Assembly: GCF_003369915.1 (NCBI RefSeq)
Contig: NC_046676.1
Location: 7,657,501 to 7,721,500 of the forward strand
Direction of reading: 5' to 3'
Length of the DNA stretch: 64,000 nt
Origin: Drosophila miranda
Lineage: Eukaryota > Arthropoda > Insecta > Diptera > Drosophilidae
Translations under genes and position numbers: made by a program
The notes under the pieces: generated by a model
What the model was told of the DNA's origin: nothing
The model's input: only the letters and a program-made list of their open reading frames with translations
Database searches by the model: none
Shown here: in pieces, positions 45,801 through 59,494 of the stretch
Numbering within the stretch: position 1 is the stretch's first letter
Layout: every line of letters begins with the position of its first letter

Positions 45801-48800
45801 TTTGGCCTCGACTTTGGTGTGCTCAGGGAACTCCTTGTCTTTGTACTCGGATTTCTGCATCAGCTGGTTGTTCAAGTACTCCCGATTGGAGATCGGCTTG
45901 ATGATATTGGGCAACTTAGAGACGGACAGCAAGGGACTCCAGCGCAGGCAGTCGGCCTCTATGAGAATGCGCGTCTTGCTGTGCGCCATCCTATTGTTGT
46001 GGCTGAGAACCTTCTTCCAGTCGATTTTCACGTTTATCTGATACCGAATGTCCCCATCGTTCTTCCGCAGTTTGATGAAGTTCAGCAGTTCGAATGCCAG
46101 CGCAATGTCCGATATGGCTAGACCCGTTTTGATTGCAATGTCCTTGAACGTGATCTTCGGCTGATTGCGATACTTGTACAGATACTCGAGGACAACGGAT
46201 TTCCAGTACGAAAAGTACGAGAGACGCCCCAGATCCGAGAGCGGCTTCTCGGGGGTTCCCAGCTGGCCCTCCTCGCGGCTCAGCAGATAGCTGAAGTCAA
46301 TTAGGAATCGGCCGTAGCCCTGCCTTTGATACTGCGGCATGGTCAGGATGCAGGAGACATTGTACTTCTGCGTGCAGTGCTTCTCCTTCGAAAAGTAGCC
46401 AACCAGGTGGCAGCCGCTCTGATCGTTCTTCGTTAGAATATAGAACAGGAAGGGCTCGACGTCGTAGTAGAGCGTCTTGTGGTCCAGAAAGAACTTGGCC
46501 AGCAGGCACAGGTTCTGGCAATATATCTTATTCACATTGCCATCCACCTCGAACACCGAGATATTCCCCTGGCGAAATATCTCCGTGCCAGGCGGCTGCT
46601 TCCAGATGCACTTGTTCTGGTGCCTGTCCAGCACAGACCGACTCTTCGTGTACTTCAAACAGAATTCGCACAGGAAGAGTTTGATGAGCCTGTAAAACAT
46701 CAAATGTTAAGCATGATTATAAGTATGTAGAATGGCAATCGATAGTATCAATAACCAATGATATCCTATGATACAACGAGCAAACGAAGATATCAAATCG
46801 ATCCGACATTTCCGACTTTTGGCGGGCGTTCTTTAGCCCGAACAATGTGGGATATATACCTGGCATACTCCTGCGGGAACGGGCTGGAGTACCATGTCTC
46901 AATGTCCCACTTTCCGATCTGAATGGACTTGGGACTCAGCGTGTGCTGTCCTTGCTTCTGATGGGCCACGTCCGTCATCTTCTGACAGTTATTGGACATC
47001 TGGACAACGGCTTTGTGGAGTACTTCCTGATACAGATCAACATCCACTGGATTAACGCATGGCGGCAGCGGCTGATTCTCTATAAATATAGTTGTTAATG
47101 GATTTAATAGATATGTCTCCTCGGTTACGTACCAAACGGATTGGTACGCTTCATGTTTTCCGCACACATATCTTCCGATTCCCGATTGGTTTTCCCTTCG
47201 CTTTTTGTGTCTCTGCAACGACCCATTTGCTCCATCATTTGACACTTTAATACAGTCGCCTCTGTGAGGTATGGAATGTCCTCCTCCTCTTCGCATTTCT
47301 CGTACGATTTGTCAGCATCGAGGGGCATCGACTTCAGGGGCACAATCTTTTTCCTCTGCACGTTTGCAGAGGATTTTGAATCCTTATCTGCTGTCGAAGC
47401 ATGTGTGGCCATTGGCCCGGTGCCTTTCGGTGCCCTAACGATTAGCGATGCTGCTGCTGTTGCCGCTCCATAGCCTCCTGTGCCTACCATTTGCTTAGTA
47501 TAGTTAATGCCTTTGGCACCCCCATTGTTCTTGGACTTCACAAATATATCAATTGGATTCTTGGCAACTGCTGCGAATCCCCAATTCTCATTCGCCGCTT
47601 CATTGGTTTCTGGCGAACTCAGGCGTTCACTGGCGCCGCCGGCATTCAGCTTGCAATTGTTCTGCTTATCATTCTCAAATAGCTTGCCCTTTAGCGTGCT
47701 CCGATCGGTGTCATAGTCTTCGTCGTCGTTTTCGTCGTCGCATTCCGAACTGTCGCTGGAACTTTCGCTCGAGTCCGAGTCTGAGCTCGAGGAAGTGCAT
47801 GAATCCGAGCTGGTGCTCTCATCCTGATCATTGTCGTTCCTGTTCCTGTCGTCGTCCTCATCGTCGTCGTCCTCGCTGTCACTGGAGGAGCTTGACGACG
47901 ATAGATCTGAAAACGTGCGCTTTCGCGTCTCTTGGCTAGCGATGTAGCCTCCCTGTAGTATTTGTGACTTCCTCTGCTTCGAGGGGAACTCGAATTGATC
48001 CTCACTTATGTTTAGTTTCCTGGCATTCAACCCAGACCCCGATAGTTTCCTCCTCTGGCCATTCCCATCGTTGTAGACGCACAGTTTCGAGGTTGAGGGA
48101 CTCTCGGCGTTTCCCTCCCTTTTGATTATTTGTCGCTTGCTGAAAGCGACTCTGTCATACGACGACAGCCTGAAAATAAACATATTAAAATGCAAATACA
48201 GCGTATATTTGGCATTATCGTAGCTTACTTTTCATTTCCAGCTTCCGATTTGATTTTTGTGGCATCTTTTTTGAATAGTTTTGGGTTTTCAATGCTCTGC
48301 TTTGAGCATGTCTTGCATCTAAAACAGAACGTTCATTATGATCAGCACAATCTGCGGAATGAGAGAGGTGTAGAGTGTACCTGTAGGGATGCTTGGGCTT
48401 CTTGTCGGGTATCGTGTCGAGACAAGTCAGGTGGAAATGGTCCTTGCAGACGAAACACTGCAGGAGACAGGGTCCACGGTTGCGCATCTTGCAGACAGCG
48501 CAATCGGCGCAGCTCTGGCAGTCCCACAGGGTTCCCTTGGTGACGAGCATGTAGAGCAGCACATACGACTGCGACTTGCATCTGCCGGCAATGTTTGCGC
48601 ATGTGGTGTGCAGAGAGATGCCACACTGCTTGCAGGAGCTCAGGGGCTCTGGAATGCCATTGAGGTTTTTCTGAGAGTTTCCGGAGCAATGGGTGCAAGT
48701 GTCTTCCCCCTTTATAACCACATCCGTCTGGGGGACACACTTTCGTGGCGTGGTCAGGGACTTGCCCTTTTTGTACAGTTTACCCTCCTGGATCAGAAAG

Positions 48801-49243
48801 CCGGCGTCCACGGCCTTCTTGATGGATGCCTTTATTACGGTCTTAAAGTCGACATTGGGCGAGAGGTCGATGCAGTTGAATTTCTGAATATAGTTCTCTA
48901 TACTCTTCAAGGTAGATCCCTCGCACTCGCCCAGATCGTGCACCGCTTTGGCTACCAGTTTGTAGAGGTTGGTGTTCTTGTCCACTTTGACCCGACGCTT
49001 GGCCATGGGCGCTTTGTACGAGTGCAATCCCTTGTTGTAGACCTTAATCACGGCTCCCGAGTCCACGGCCTTCTCCAGCTTTTCGGCCACAATGTCCTCG
49101 TGGAACTTGTGGTGCGTGCCGATGGCCTGGCATATCCTCTGAACGGATGGCCTCTGTTTTTGGGATCTGATTTTGGATATCGCCTCCAGAATCCACTGTA
49201 TCCACGTCTCCATGCTGATATCGTGTGCCGACTCCCTCATCAT
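41472..49243 (-). CDS. enok: Enoki mushroom, MYST-family (KAT6/MOZ-type) histone acetyltransferase
   Basis: Six minus-strand exons (49243-48381, 48318-48229, 48169-47133, 47079-46860, 46689-42759, 42695-41472) join in phase to 2454 residues. In order: an N-terminal winged helix (about 10-75), an H15-like domain (85-165), a double PHD finger (about 183-305, CTHC to CKTC), and a Ser/Asp/Glu-rich segment. The MYST domain runs from about 700 to 970, with a zinc finger at Cys744, Cys747, His760 and Cys764. Lys808 is the autoacetylated lysine position, Cys850 lies in [14 protein letters not shown] at 858-863 binds acetyl-CoA, and Glu884 in [10 protein letters not shown] is the catalytic base. The long tail is Gln-, Pro- and Met-rich with two polyQ runs. 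Enok acetylates H3K23 with Br140/Ing5-type partners, acting in mushroom body growth and germline development. The first of two adjacent ATGs was used. Confidence 0.96.
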
Positions 49244-49248
49244 GTTCA

Positions 49249-50803
49249 CTGAAGAAGAGTACATATGTATCAGAAATCGAACTTATTTTATCTTAAGGAA
49301 TCGCGTTATTTTTAATATTATTATCAACGGTTCGTTCACTTCACTCTTTGCGTGCTTGCATTTAAATATGCAAATTTGTTTTGAAGTTCCGGGTAGACCG
49401 TTCTAAAACAGGGATCATTTCATAATTTATTTTGTTTGTACTGAAAACATAGGAATGTATTCGCGTAGATAATGCAGATAATCGTAAATGCAATATATGT
49501 AGATTTTCACCAACAGCATCAGTTTTAATTTTTTAGATTGCATGCAAATAATATGTATGTATCACTTTGCACAAAACTAACTCCCACGAATGGTATACTT
49601 TGCATATGTATGCAAGTGAGATGTGTACGTACATTTAAAATTCAAATATTCGCGAAACAAATTGATAGTATATCGCGGACGATAAAAATATCTTAGCCCT
49701 AAGTAAGTGCTAACCACTGCATGTATTTCCAGACATTGAATATGTTGTAACTATATCAATTAGTTATTTTTAATCAAGTTTGATCGCCACTGAGTATTAG
49801 AACACACACACACACACAAACATAATAATATGTGTATAACTATTTGTAAGGCTTTACATACAGTTTTCGATAGCACCGATTGCGATATGTAATATTGCCC
49901 GAAATTGGAACAAGGAATTGAAACAGATGTGCATGCTCATAAATAAATTATATGATATATATTCATTTATTAATTATTAAATACCATACATCAAAACATA
50001 ATTACAAAGTTTTGCAGCTAATAAATTATATCTATTTACATATGTACACAATAATGTGCCCGCTTAATGTTTGTAGCCGATTTTTCAGATATTATTAGGT
50101 CAAAATGCAGTTCAATTTCTAACGGGTATAATCTTCATTATTATCCCAAATCACCTTCATCATCTATCTTCAGTTTACAAAATTTTTCCAATTCTATAAA
50201 AATATATTACAATTCATATAACCCAAAATAAGCAGAAACTAAAAACTTAACGCAGACACTTTTTTGGTTCCGCTCATCTACAGACACTTTTTCTGTGAGC
50301 GCTTGACCAAAGTTGTTATTGTGAAACAAAATCGTGCGTTGCCTCAAGAAAGAGGTCACATAAGCGAAGAGGCAAGAAAACATTCTGCTCAGTGAGAGAG
50401 CGCGTCTGCTTGGTGTTTTTTTGATTTGTCTGTGACCAGACAGGAAAGCCTTAAAACTCGCAGTATCTCACGCTGGACTTGTGGTACTCCTCCTGTAATG
50501 TCTACTGTGATGCACGATATTGCCGATTTAAACTGATTTTCGTGCATTCACCATATCGATATAAGACAAAAGCAATTCGTCAAACTACTATTTTTACGCT
50601 CCACCTGAAGTACGGATTAATGATGCCCTATGACAGATACTAATCGTAAAAAACATATATATAAGTTAACACAATCGATCGAAAAAATATATAAAAACAA
50701 GATCAGCCGTTATACAGGGGATGTTGCCCAGCGACACCGGAGTTTTGGGTACGCAACAATGTCGCAGAACGAGCAGTGAGCGTCGGGAGTGCTGGGAACT
50801 TAC
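49249..50803 (-). other. enok leader intron
   Basis: AT-rich intron with TATGTATG repeats and a short (CA)n run at about 49803-49816. It contains no coding-like frame. Confidence 0.45.
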
Positions 50804-50960
50804 TTGTACGCAGTAGAGTAGTTCGGGGGGAGAAATCAACCGCGTCGGCCGTCGCCACGCCTATCTCAAACCGAATAAAATAAAATAAAAATTGAAAGAA
50901 ATAAAATTAAAATTTATACATTTAAATATTTATTAAACATACCTCCACCAGCTTCTGCTC
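50804..50960 (-). promoter_or_regulatory. Probable enok noncoding first exon
   Basis: On the minus strand a GC-rich stretch ends at a strong donor, TACAA then GTAAGTTCCC, with GT at 50803-50802. The next minus-strand acceptor, CTCTTCTTCAG, ends at 49249, just before the enok ATG. The intron would be 1555 nt. The upstream limit of the exon was not seen. Confidence 0.55.
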
Positions 50961-51948
50961 TCTTCTTTTTGTATTGTTTCGGTTTTTGTTATGTATGTAT
51001 ATTTTTGGTGTTGTACCATTTTAACACCAAATTTCACACTGCAACAAACTCTTTCTCGTCGAATTCATTTATGTTGTTTTTCTTTCTTTCCAACGCCACC
51101 AACAGATTTTCAACATTTTATATTTTTGAACAACTGCTAAAACGATTGCTAATCCATATATGTTACAAATTTCACAATTCAGAGAAAACATTTTGTGTTT
51201 TGCCATCATCAGCTGTTTTTTTGATGGATGGTGGCCTGTGGTAATAAATTTTGTAGTTTACTAAACGATCAATTTAAAACGTTTGCATCAAATATAAGAA
51301 TTATCGAATATTATTATATAGTAATATTACTTTACTAAATAATGATTAGCATTTTAATTAATAAAATTATTTTTTTTTATTGGAAATAATATCCTTGACG
51401 GATTCCGCAAATCTAAATTGTTCCTTGCTCTTTACAACCTGGAATCGAAAGCTGACCCAGCACATTTAAAGCGTGCCGCTTTAACGAATCCCAAACATTT
51501 ACCACCGCACTTAAATCGTAGCCATTTAATCCTGAATATTTGAATTTGAGTTAAATAATATTCGCAGGGTACACAAATATCTCGCGAACACGACCGTAAC
51601 TTCCGCAATGATGGACCGCGCCGGGGCTTCCACCGGAACGATAATTTTGCACCGCGCGACACCGTAACACCCCGACGAGGTGGGTGGCGGTGATTTGCGC
51701 GAAAATATATAACGAACGATCATATTGCGATGATATTACGGTCACACTGCTGCTCTCTTCTGCCACGATCAAATGAGTCGAATGGCCTATTTTAGTAGGG
51801 TATGGTACTTTTTTCCTCCCATTATGTAGCAAATGTGTAGTTACCGTGTAGTTCTTTTCGGATCAAAAAACAATTCATAACTAGACAGTCTGTTCGGCTT
51901 TTTTACACTTTTGTTGGGAGGAAATGTCTAAATATAAGCCTCATTAAA
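50961..51948. other. Divergent enok-gek promoter interval
   Basis: About 1 kb between the enok leader exon and the gek start codon. A CpG-richer patch at about 51470-51720 lies next to a Motif 1 site at 51739. A minus-strand ATG frame (51723-51526, 65 residues) crosses this patch but has no recognisable family and no codon bias. gek leader sequence presumably begins near 51750-51850. Confidence 0.45.
51739..51749 (+). promoter_or_regulatory. Motif 1 site, likely gek promoter
   Basis: CGGTCACACTG is a full match to Motif 1 (M1BP site) on the plus strand, 200 nt upstream of the gek ATG. It may drive both strands. Confidence 0.6.
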
Positions 51949-54900
51949 ATGGAATACGAAACTTCCGAATTTAGTGGTAATATTTTAAAATTCGCGACAC
52001 GTGAGATTGTGTTAAATGAATTAGGGTTTGTATGTGGATGCTGACGCGTTTGTGTTTTCGCAGACTTGTCATACACACACATACATATTCATATAAACAA
52101 TTATTTATTTATATCTGCACAGTGGAGAGGGACGGAACAAACAAACGCATGAATATATACACATGCCTCAATATGTGTATACTTATATTTCATATTCCTG
52201 CACGGGGGGTCGGAGCACCCTAAATGTAGTTTAGTTTCCCGCATACGCATTTGAAAAATCGAAACAGTCCGATTGAACTGTCGAGAGTTTTATGTAAATA
52301 ATTTGCCTTTAATACGCAAATAGTGAATTCCTACCACAAGGAAATAGTTTATCCGTTGCTTGGCTAATAGGTGCCGTGCCATGAATGGACAGCTTAAGTT
52401 GTCTGTATGTTTGAATAACCAACGTAATCACATTTTGGGTCAAAGCAGCCCCTTCCTACCACCAACTATACCTACATACATATATTTCGTTTGTAAAACT
52501 CTTCTGTCTCGTCGACACCACCCGTTAAAGCTATTCATGTTACTTGTGACTGATTGGGTGCGGCTTTATATTGGGGGGCTTGGGAAATGATAAAATAATT
52601 TAATTATCCCTTTTGGTATGCCTTCCAGATATAACCACAGGAAGCTGCAAGAAAAGGCTAAAATTTCTAAAATATATTCTAAGCGATGCAACCGTCGATC
52701 ACAAATGGGCATCCGACTTTGGCGAGGACACGGAGGGGCATCAGTTCTCCTTGGACTATCTGCTCGACACCTTCATCGTGCTCTACGACGAATGCAGCAA
52801 TTCATCCCTACGCAGAGAGAAAGGAGTATCGGATTTTCTTAAACTATGTAAATACTTAATACTATTAACATATTTGCATGGAACACAGATATACACTTTT
52901 TGATTTCCGGATATTTTTATACCCCCTGCCAGAAGGTAATATAATACTATTTTTGATAGACAGAAAGAAGATTTTCCACAGTCCCCTACGCTTTGTATGT
53001 TTACTGAAATCATTTGCAATGCCACCACTATCATTATATCGTAAAGCTTTCATTTAAATGGGTATTACCAAAAAGTAGTAATAGCACTTGCTCAGTTGCT
53101 TACTTGCTCACTGTTCACGCACAGATCACTAAGCACCACAGATTTTGACACCAAAAAAATAGGTTACATTTCAATTTTAGTCAAACATTTAAAACTAAAA
53201 AAAAAATAATTGCAATGATTCCAAATTTCAACAACAACAACAAGAAAAGTTTGGAAGGAACATGTTCAGCTGCTCACTTAAGTAAACAACTCTTTTTTGT
53301 TCACTCACTCATGAGCAACACAACACTACCAAAAAGTTATGTCTCGGTTATGTTTCTGTGCTTCTTAGAAGGTACTCCGAATGAGATGATTGCTAATTTG
53401 AATTGGTTTTGGTTTTGTTTTATCTGTTAAATCATTGGAGGAGAACCGTTCATAATGCTATCTGCCCCCCTTTCTTCGATTGTCTTTTGCAGCCAAACCT
53501 TTCGTTCATGTGGTGCGAAAACTGCGACTAGGTCGAGATGATTTTGACATATTGAAAATCATCGGGCGTGGTGCCTTTGGAGAGGTGTGCGTGGTCCAGA
53601 TGATATCCACAGAAAAGGTGTATGCCATGAAGATACTGAACAAGTGGGAGATGCTGAAGCGGGCCGAGACGGCATGTTTTCGCGAAGAGCGGGACGTGTT
53701 GGTCTTTGGCGATCGGCAGTGGATCACAAACCTGCACTACGCCTTTCAGGACAATATTAATCTGGTGAGAATACAGTGCAATTCACTGGCTTTGACGATC
53801 CTAACTCTTTCCTGATTTCAGTATCTTGTAATGGACTATTACTGCGGGGGAGACCTGCTGACGCTGTTGAGTAAATTCGAGGACAAGCTGCCCGAAGACA
53901 TGGCCAAGTTCTACATCACCGAAATGATTCTAGCCATCCACAGTATTCATCAGATTAAGTATGTTCATCGGGATATCAAGCCGGATAATGTGCTGTTGGA
54001 CAAGCGGGGGCATGTGCGGCTGGCGGACTTTGGCTCGTGCCTGAGACTGGACAAGGATGGCACCGTTCAGTCGAACGTGGCCGTGGGCACGCCCGACTAT
54101 ATATCGCCCGAGATTCTGCGAGCCATGGAGGACGGCAAGGGCCGCTATGGCACCGAGTGCGATTGGTGGTCCCTCGGCGTGTGCATGTACGAAATGCTGT
54201 ACGGGGAGACTCCGTTCTACGCCGAAAGTCTGGTCGAGACCTATGGCAAGATCATGAATCACCAGAACTGCTTCAATCTGCCCACACAGGAGACCCTCAA
54301 CTACAAGGTGTCGGAAATGTCGCAGGATTTGCTGTGCAAACTGATCTGCATACCGGAGAACCGGCTGGGCCAGAACGGCATCCAGGACTTTATGGATCAT
54401 CCCTGGTTTGTGGGTATCGACTGGAAAAACATACGCTGCGGCCTGGCGCCCTACGTGCCGGAGGTGTCGAGTCCCACAGACACCTCCAATTTCGATGTCG
54501 ACGACAACGACGTGCGACTGACCGATTCGATGCCTCCATCTGCAAATCCGGCCTTCTCTGGCTTCCATTTGCCGTTCATTGGCTTCACCTTTTCGCTGAA
54601 TACCAGCTCCCCTGGCGACACTAAGATTAGTCAGAGTTCTGGCTTCGAGGAAGACAATACTTCGTGCAGCCTGCAGCAGTCCAGCAATCTGCCGAGCAAT
54701 AACTCGGAGGCATCGGTCGACTCCGTGCAGGAGAAGGCGCAGCTTAAGGCGTTGACAGAGCAGATTGCGGCCTTCAAGCAGGAGAAGATCGAGTTGACGA
54801 AGCAACACACGGAGATTTTCGAGCGGCTGAAGACGCAAGAGTCGGAGCTGCAGGACGCCGTTTCGCAGCGTAATGTGGCCATGATGGAGTACTCCGAGGT

Positions 54901-57900
54901 CACGGAGAAGCTCTCGGAGCTGCGCAATCAAAAGCAGAAGCTCTCCCGACAAGTGAGGGACAAGGAGGAGGAGCTGGATGGGGCCATGCAGAAGAATGAC
55001 AGCCTGCGCAACGAGCTGCGCAAGTCGGACAAGACGCGCAGGGAGCTGGAACTGCACATCGAGGATGCGGTCATAGAAGCCTCCAAAGAGAAAAAGCTGC
55101 GCGAGCACGCCGAAGAGTGCTGCAGACAGCTGCAGCTGGAGCTGCGTAAGTGCAACTCCAGTGTGGAGACGACTCTACCGATGAGCATTTCCTCGGAAAT
55201 GTCGTCGTACGAAATCGAAAGACTGGAGTTGCAGTACTCGGAGAAGCTCAACCATCAGCAGACGCGACACAATCTGGAGATGGAAACGCTGCGAGAGCAG
55301 CTGGGCGAGATTGAGAGCTCGAACCTTGAGCTCTCCAAAGAGCTGCATCAGACGCAAGACAGGCTGAAGTACACGCAGCTGGAATCGATTACGGACTCGG
55401 ACGATGCGCTCCTGGAACTGAAGAAACAGCACGATCTGGAGAAATCCTCGTGGTTCGAGGAGAAGCAAAGATTGAGCTCGGAAGTGAATCTCAAGACGAA
55501 GAATCTGAAGGACCTGCAGGCCGAAGACGACGAGATCTTCAAGGAGCTGCGCATGAAGCGGGAGGCCATCAACCAGTGGGAGCGGCAGATGGCGGAAATC
55601 ATACAATGGGTATCCGACGAGAAGGACGCTCGCGGCTACCTGCAGGCCCTCGCCACGAAAATGACAGAGGAGCTCGAGTATCTGAAGCATGTCGGCACGT
55701 TCAACAACAATGGGGTGGACAACAAGAACTGGCGGAACAGGCGCTCCCAAAAGCTGGACAAGATGGAGCTGCTCAACCTGCAGAGCGCTCTGCAGAGGGA
55801 GATCCAGGCCAAGGCCATCATATCCGAGGAGCTGAGCCAGACCCGATCCGACCTGATATCCATACAGAAGGAGGTGCGCGACTACAAAAAGCGATACGAT
55901 TCTATTCTGCACGACTTTCAGAAGAAGGAAACCGAGCTGCGCGACCTGCAGAAGGGAGGTCTGGAGTATTCCGAGTCGTTTATGAATAAATCCACGCACC
56001 AGGGCCTGAGCAGCGCCTTCTTTAGGGATATATCCAAGAGCGAAATGATTGATCCCGCGGATAGTTTTGGCAACGATTCCAGCGATAGTTTCATAGGCAC
56101 ACCCAATTTCTTCCAGTCAGGGAACTCTGGCATGCTCTTCAACTACGAACCAAAGTATGCGGGAGGAAAGAGCAAAGATGGCTCCCTGGCAGCCATGAAG
56201 GACGCCTCGGTAAGCGATATATCGCGAGAGGACGCCGAACTGCTGATGAAGGAATCCCAAAAGAAGGCGGGGGCCAACAACCCCTCGAACACGGCCATCC
56301 ATCAGTTTCTGGTGCGCACCTTCAGCAGTCCCACGAAATGCAATCACTGCACTTCTCTGATGGTCGGATTGACGCGTCAGGGCGTGGTGTGCGAAATCTG
56401 CGGCTTTGCCTGCCACACGATCTGCTGCCAAAAGGTGCCGACCACCTGCCCAGTTCCTATGGACCAGACCAAGCGGCCCCTGGGCATAGATCCCACGCGG
56501 GGCATAGGCACTGCCTACGAGGGCTATGTGAAGGTGCCCAAGTCGGGGGTGATCAAGCGCGGATGGATTCGTCAATTTGTGGTCGTGTGCGACTTTAAAC
56601 TATTTCTATACGATATATCTCCCGACCGATGCGCCCTGCCGAGTGTGAGCGTCTCCCAGGTGTTGGATATGCGCGATCCTGAGTTCTCAGTTGGCGGCGT
56701 GCGCGAAAGCGATGTCATTCACGCGGCCAAGAAAGATGTGCCATGTATTTTCAAGGTAATTGTAGCCTCTCTCTGCTATATGTGTGTGCATATAGTGACT
56801 ATTTTTTCCATTTATTACAGATCAAAACCGCGCTTATTGAAAGCGGGCTCTCGCTGAACACCCTGATGCTGGCCGACAACGAATCGGAAAAGTCGAAATG
56901 GGTCATTGCCCTGAGTGAACTACATCGAATATTGAAACGAAACAGTCTACCAAATACTGCTATTTTTAAGGTCCACGAGATTCTGGATAACACGCTCTCG
57001 CTCATTCGGAATGCATTGTGTTCTGTCATTATATATCCTAATCAAATCCTATTGGGCACTGAAGACGGACTCTTTTACATCAATTTGGATCAGTATGGTA
57101 CGCACACTCCCTCCTGGATGGGAATTGCTTGACTTATGCTCGTATTTTCTTGCAGAAATAGCTCGTATTGGGGAGAGCAAGAAGATCCTGCAGCTGTGGT
57201 ACATCGAAGAGGAGCAGATTCTCGTTATACTTTGCGGGAAGCAGCGCAACCTGCGGCTGTTGCCCATCAGAGCGCTAGAGGCTAGCGATGTTGAGTGGAT
57301 AAAAGTGGTCGAATCGAAGAACTGTATATCGGCTTGCACTGGCATTATCCGCCGTTTCCCCAACATTGTTTATTCGTTTATAATTGCCCTGAAACGGCCC
57401 AATAACCACACACAAATCGTTGTCTACGAGATTAATAGAACGCGCACAAGGCACCAGAAGACTTGTGAATTCACAATTGGCTACTTGGCCCAGCATCTGC
57501 AGATATTGTCCGATATGCGGCTGGTTGTGGCGCACCAAAGTGGATTTACCGCCTATTTTCTGAGAGGAGAAGCTACCGCGATGTGTATGTATACCGCCCA
57601 CGGTCTTTCCTTTGCATCTTTCTTATAAACACATATATATACTGTTATTCAGCTCTGGTTCATCCTGAAAACCAGCTATGTGCATTTTTAAATTATTCCG
57701 GAGTTGATGCTATTCGAGTAATTGAAATACTCTGCCCCAGCGGCGGAAACTTCGGGGAGTACTTGTTGGTATTCCAAACTCTGGCCATTTATGTGGACCT
57801 GCAGGGACGAAAGTCCCGCGACAGAGAAATAATGTACCCCGCTTTTCCCACATATATAAGTGAGTACTGCTGATGGCAGGTACCGACCGGAAAGTGACTC

Positions 57901-58685
57901 AACCTGTGCTTTGTTTGCTTCCAGCCTTTTGTGATGGCCATTTGTTGGTGTTCTCCGACACACATTTGGATATCTTCAATACGCAAACCGCTGAATGGGT
58001 GCAGTCGATTGGCCTGAAGCAGTCACTGCCCCTAAATAATCAAGGAAATGTGGTGTTGGCGTCACTCAATGACACTCCTTTGATTGTTTACCTGTCCAAT
58101 ATTCACACAAGTAAGCGGATATTCCCCACAGACGTGTAGGCATTGGAGTCTTTATTTGGTTTCATTTCTCATACAGAGGGACTTTTGCAATACCGTGATG
58201 GAAATCGAAAGGGACTGGCGCACATCAAGCGAAGATTTTCCATTCGTGAGATTAACAAAACAGTAAAAAGGTAAGCTAGATATTTCACAAATTAAATACC
58301 TTTCAAGTAACGCAAGTAAATCATTTTACAGTGATCGAAGATCAAAGATGATATCGGCACCGACTAATTTCAACCACATTTCGCACATGGGGCCAGGCGA
58401 TGGCATTCAAAATCAACGACTCTTAGATCTACCAACCACGCTCGAAACAGCCGATCAGGCCTGCAGTCCCATCATACATTCGCTGAGCTCCATACCATCT
58501 AGAAAATCCAATTTTCTAGAACAAGGTGATTATTCTCAGGTTTATCAAAGTGTAATGCTTTATTAAATGCATCGCGTTTTTCAGTGGATGCAAACTCTGA
58601 TGACTATGGCAACGATAATATAATCTCTAGAACACCCAGTCCAATGGCATCGTCTTTTATGGACGGCTTAAGCAATAACGATTAG
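51949..58685 (+). CDS. gek: Genghis khan, MRCK/DMPK-type kinase, Cdc42 effector
   Basis: Eleven coding exons join in phase to 1646 residues: 51949-51976, 52629-52847, 53493-53764, 53822-56755, 56821-57097, 57156-57584, 57653-57859, 57925-58110, 58177-58270, 58332-58525 and 58585-58685. The first exon is only 28 nt; its donor and phase fit exactly. The AGC kinase domain starts near 100: glycine loop GRGAFGEV at 107-114, Lys129, HRD at 222-224, DFG at 242-244, then the C-terminal extension. A coiled coil spans about 385-800. A C1 zinc finger lies at about 1000-1050 ([17 protein letters not shown]), a PH domain follows (GYVKVPK...[11 protein letters not shown]), then a CNH domain, then a CRIB motif at 1556-1569 with all consensus positions (I,S,P,F,H,H,G). 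Gek restrains actin polymerisation in oogenesis downstream of Cdc42. Introns 1 and 2 are long (652 and 645 nt). Confidence 0.97.
52848..53492 (+). other. gek intron 2
   Basis: 645 nt with a TATACCCCCTGCCAGAAGG block near 52918 that resembles a degenerate transposon end, an AACAACAACAA run at about 53231 and scattered CACTTGCTCA words. No exon is evident. Confidence 0.45.
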
Positions 58686-59494
58686 TTTCAGTCAATCTCT
58701 ACATCTACTTATCTAAATAACCAATTTTTTAAGGAAACTGTTTGTAATAAACATATTTAATTTCTCGAATATCCCATTCTGTGTTGCCGGTTTTTGGAAG
58801 TACTAAGTACCATACCATACTATGGCGTGGTACGCTTATCGCTGACAGATGGTCTGGTGAACAAAACGCATTCAAGAGATGAATTATGAACGATTCCTTC
58901 CAGGTCGGGGGGAAACTTGAAACTGTTGATAAAGTTTTGATTTTAAGTTTTCTTAGCCTCGATAACTTCTCTGAGCTAAGCAAGTTTCCCAGATCTAATC
59001 GGGTAAGAAAGTGGTACGAAGAATCAAAAAATGTGTCAAGTGCATTGTACAAAATGTTTCAAGAATATATGTACAGAAACTATCTGTCTATTTTCAGCCA
59101 TGTAATTTTTTTGTTAAAAAGCTGTTCCATGATTCTGGCTTTCGAGTTTAGAAGTTAGGTATAATCACGAAGATTCTGAATCGAATCCTCTATGTAAACA
59201 CACGAGTGGCAAATGGGCTGCAACCAATTGGGATCAATGGAGTTATTCCAGAGCTGCGGCTTAGGCTTGCCGCCTTTCGAATTTATTCGGGATAAAACAA
59301 TGAAATATATTATACAATTCGTTGAGTGTGTTTATTTTTTAATGATTTTTGTTGTGTATTTGTTTTTATTTGTATACTAGATTCTGCATGATAAATACAT
59401 ACACTTAAAAATCTTTGATTTGTACACAGAAATCATTAGAATGAATCATATTATATTATAATTGTTGCAGCTTAGCTTAAGACTAAACTAAACT
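58686..59494. other. gek-snama convergent flank with orphan coding-like pieces
   Basis: A gek AATAAA lies near 58746, and snama has an AATAAA-type signal on the minus strand near 59330. Between them a plus-strand ATG at 58886 opens a 90-codon frame with an internal strong donor (CGG then GTAAGA at 59003). A minus-strand frame from about 59290 to a TAA near 59160 reads PKPQLWNNSIDPNWLQPICH without any Met. Neither matches a family I recognise. They may be relics of a lost gene. Confidence 0.35.

Noticed and set aside
53930-55108. 392-codon antisense frame opposite gek
   Set aside because: Leu/Val-rich antisense shadow of the gek kinase and coiled-coil exon; no start context or family.
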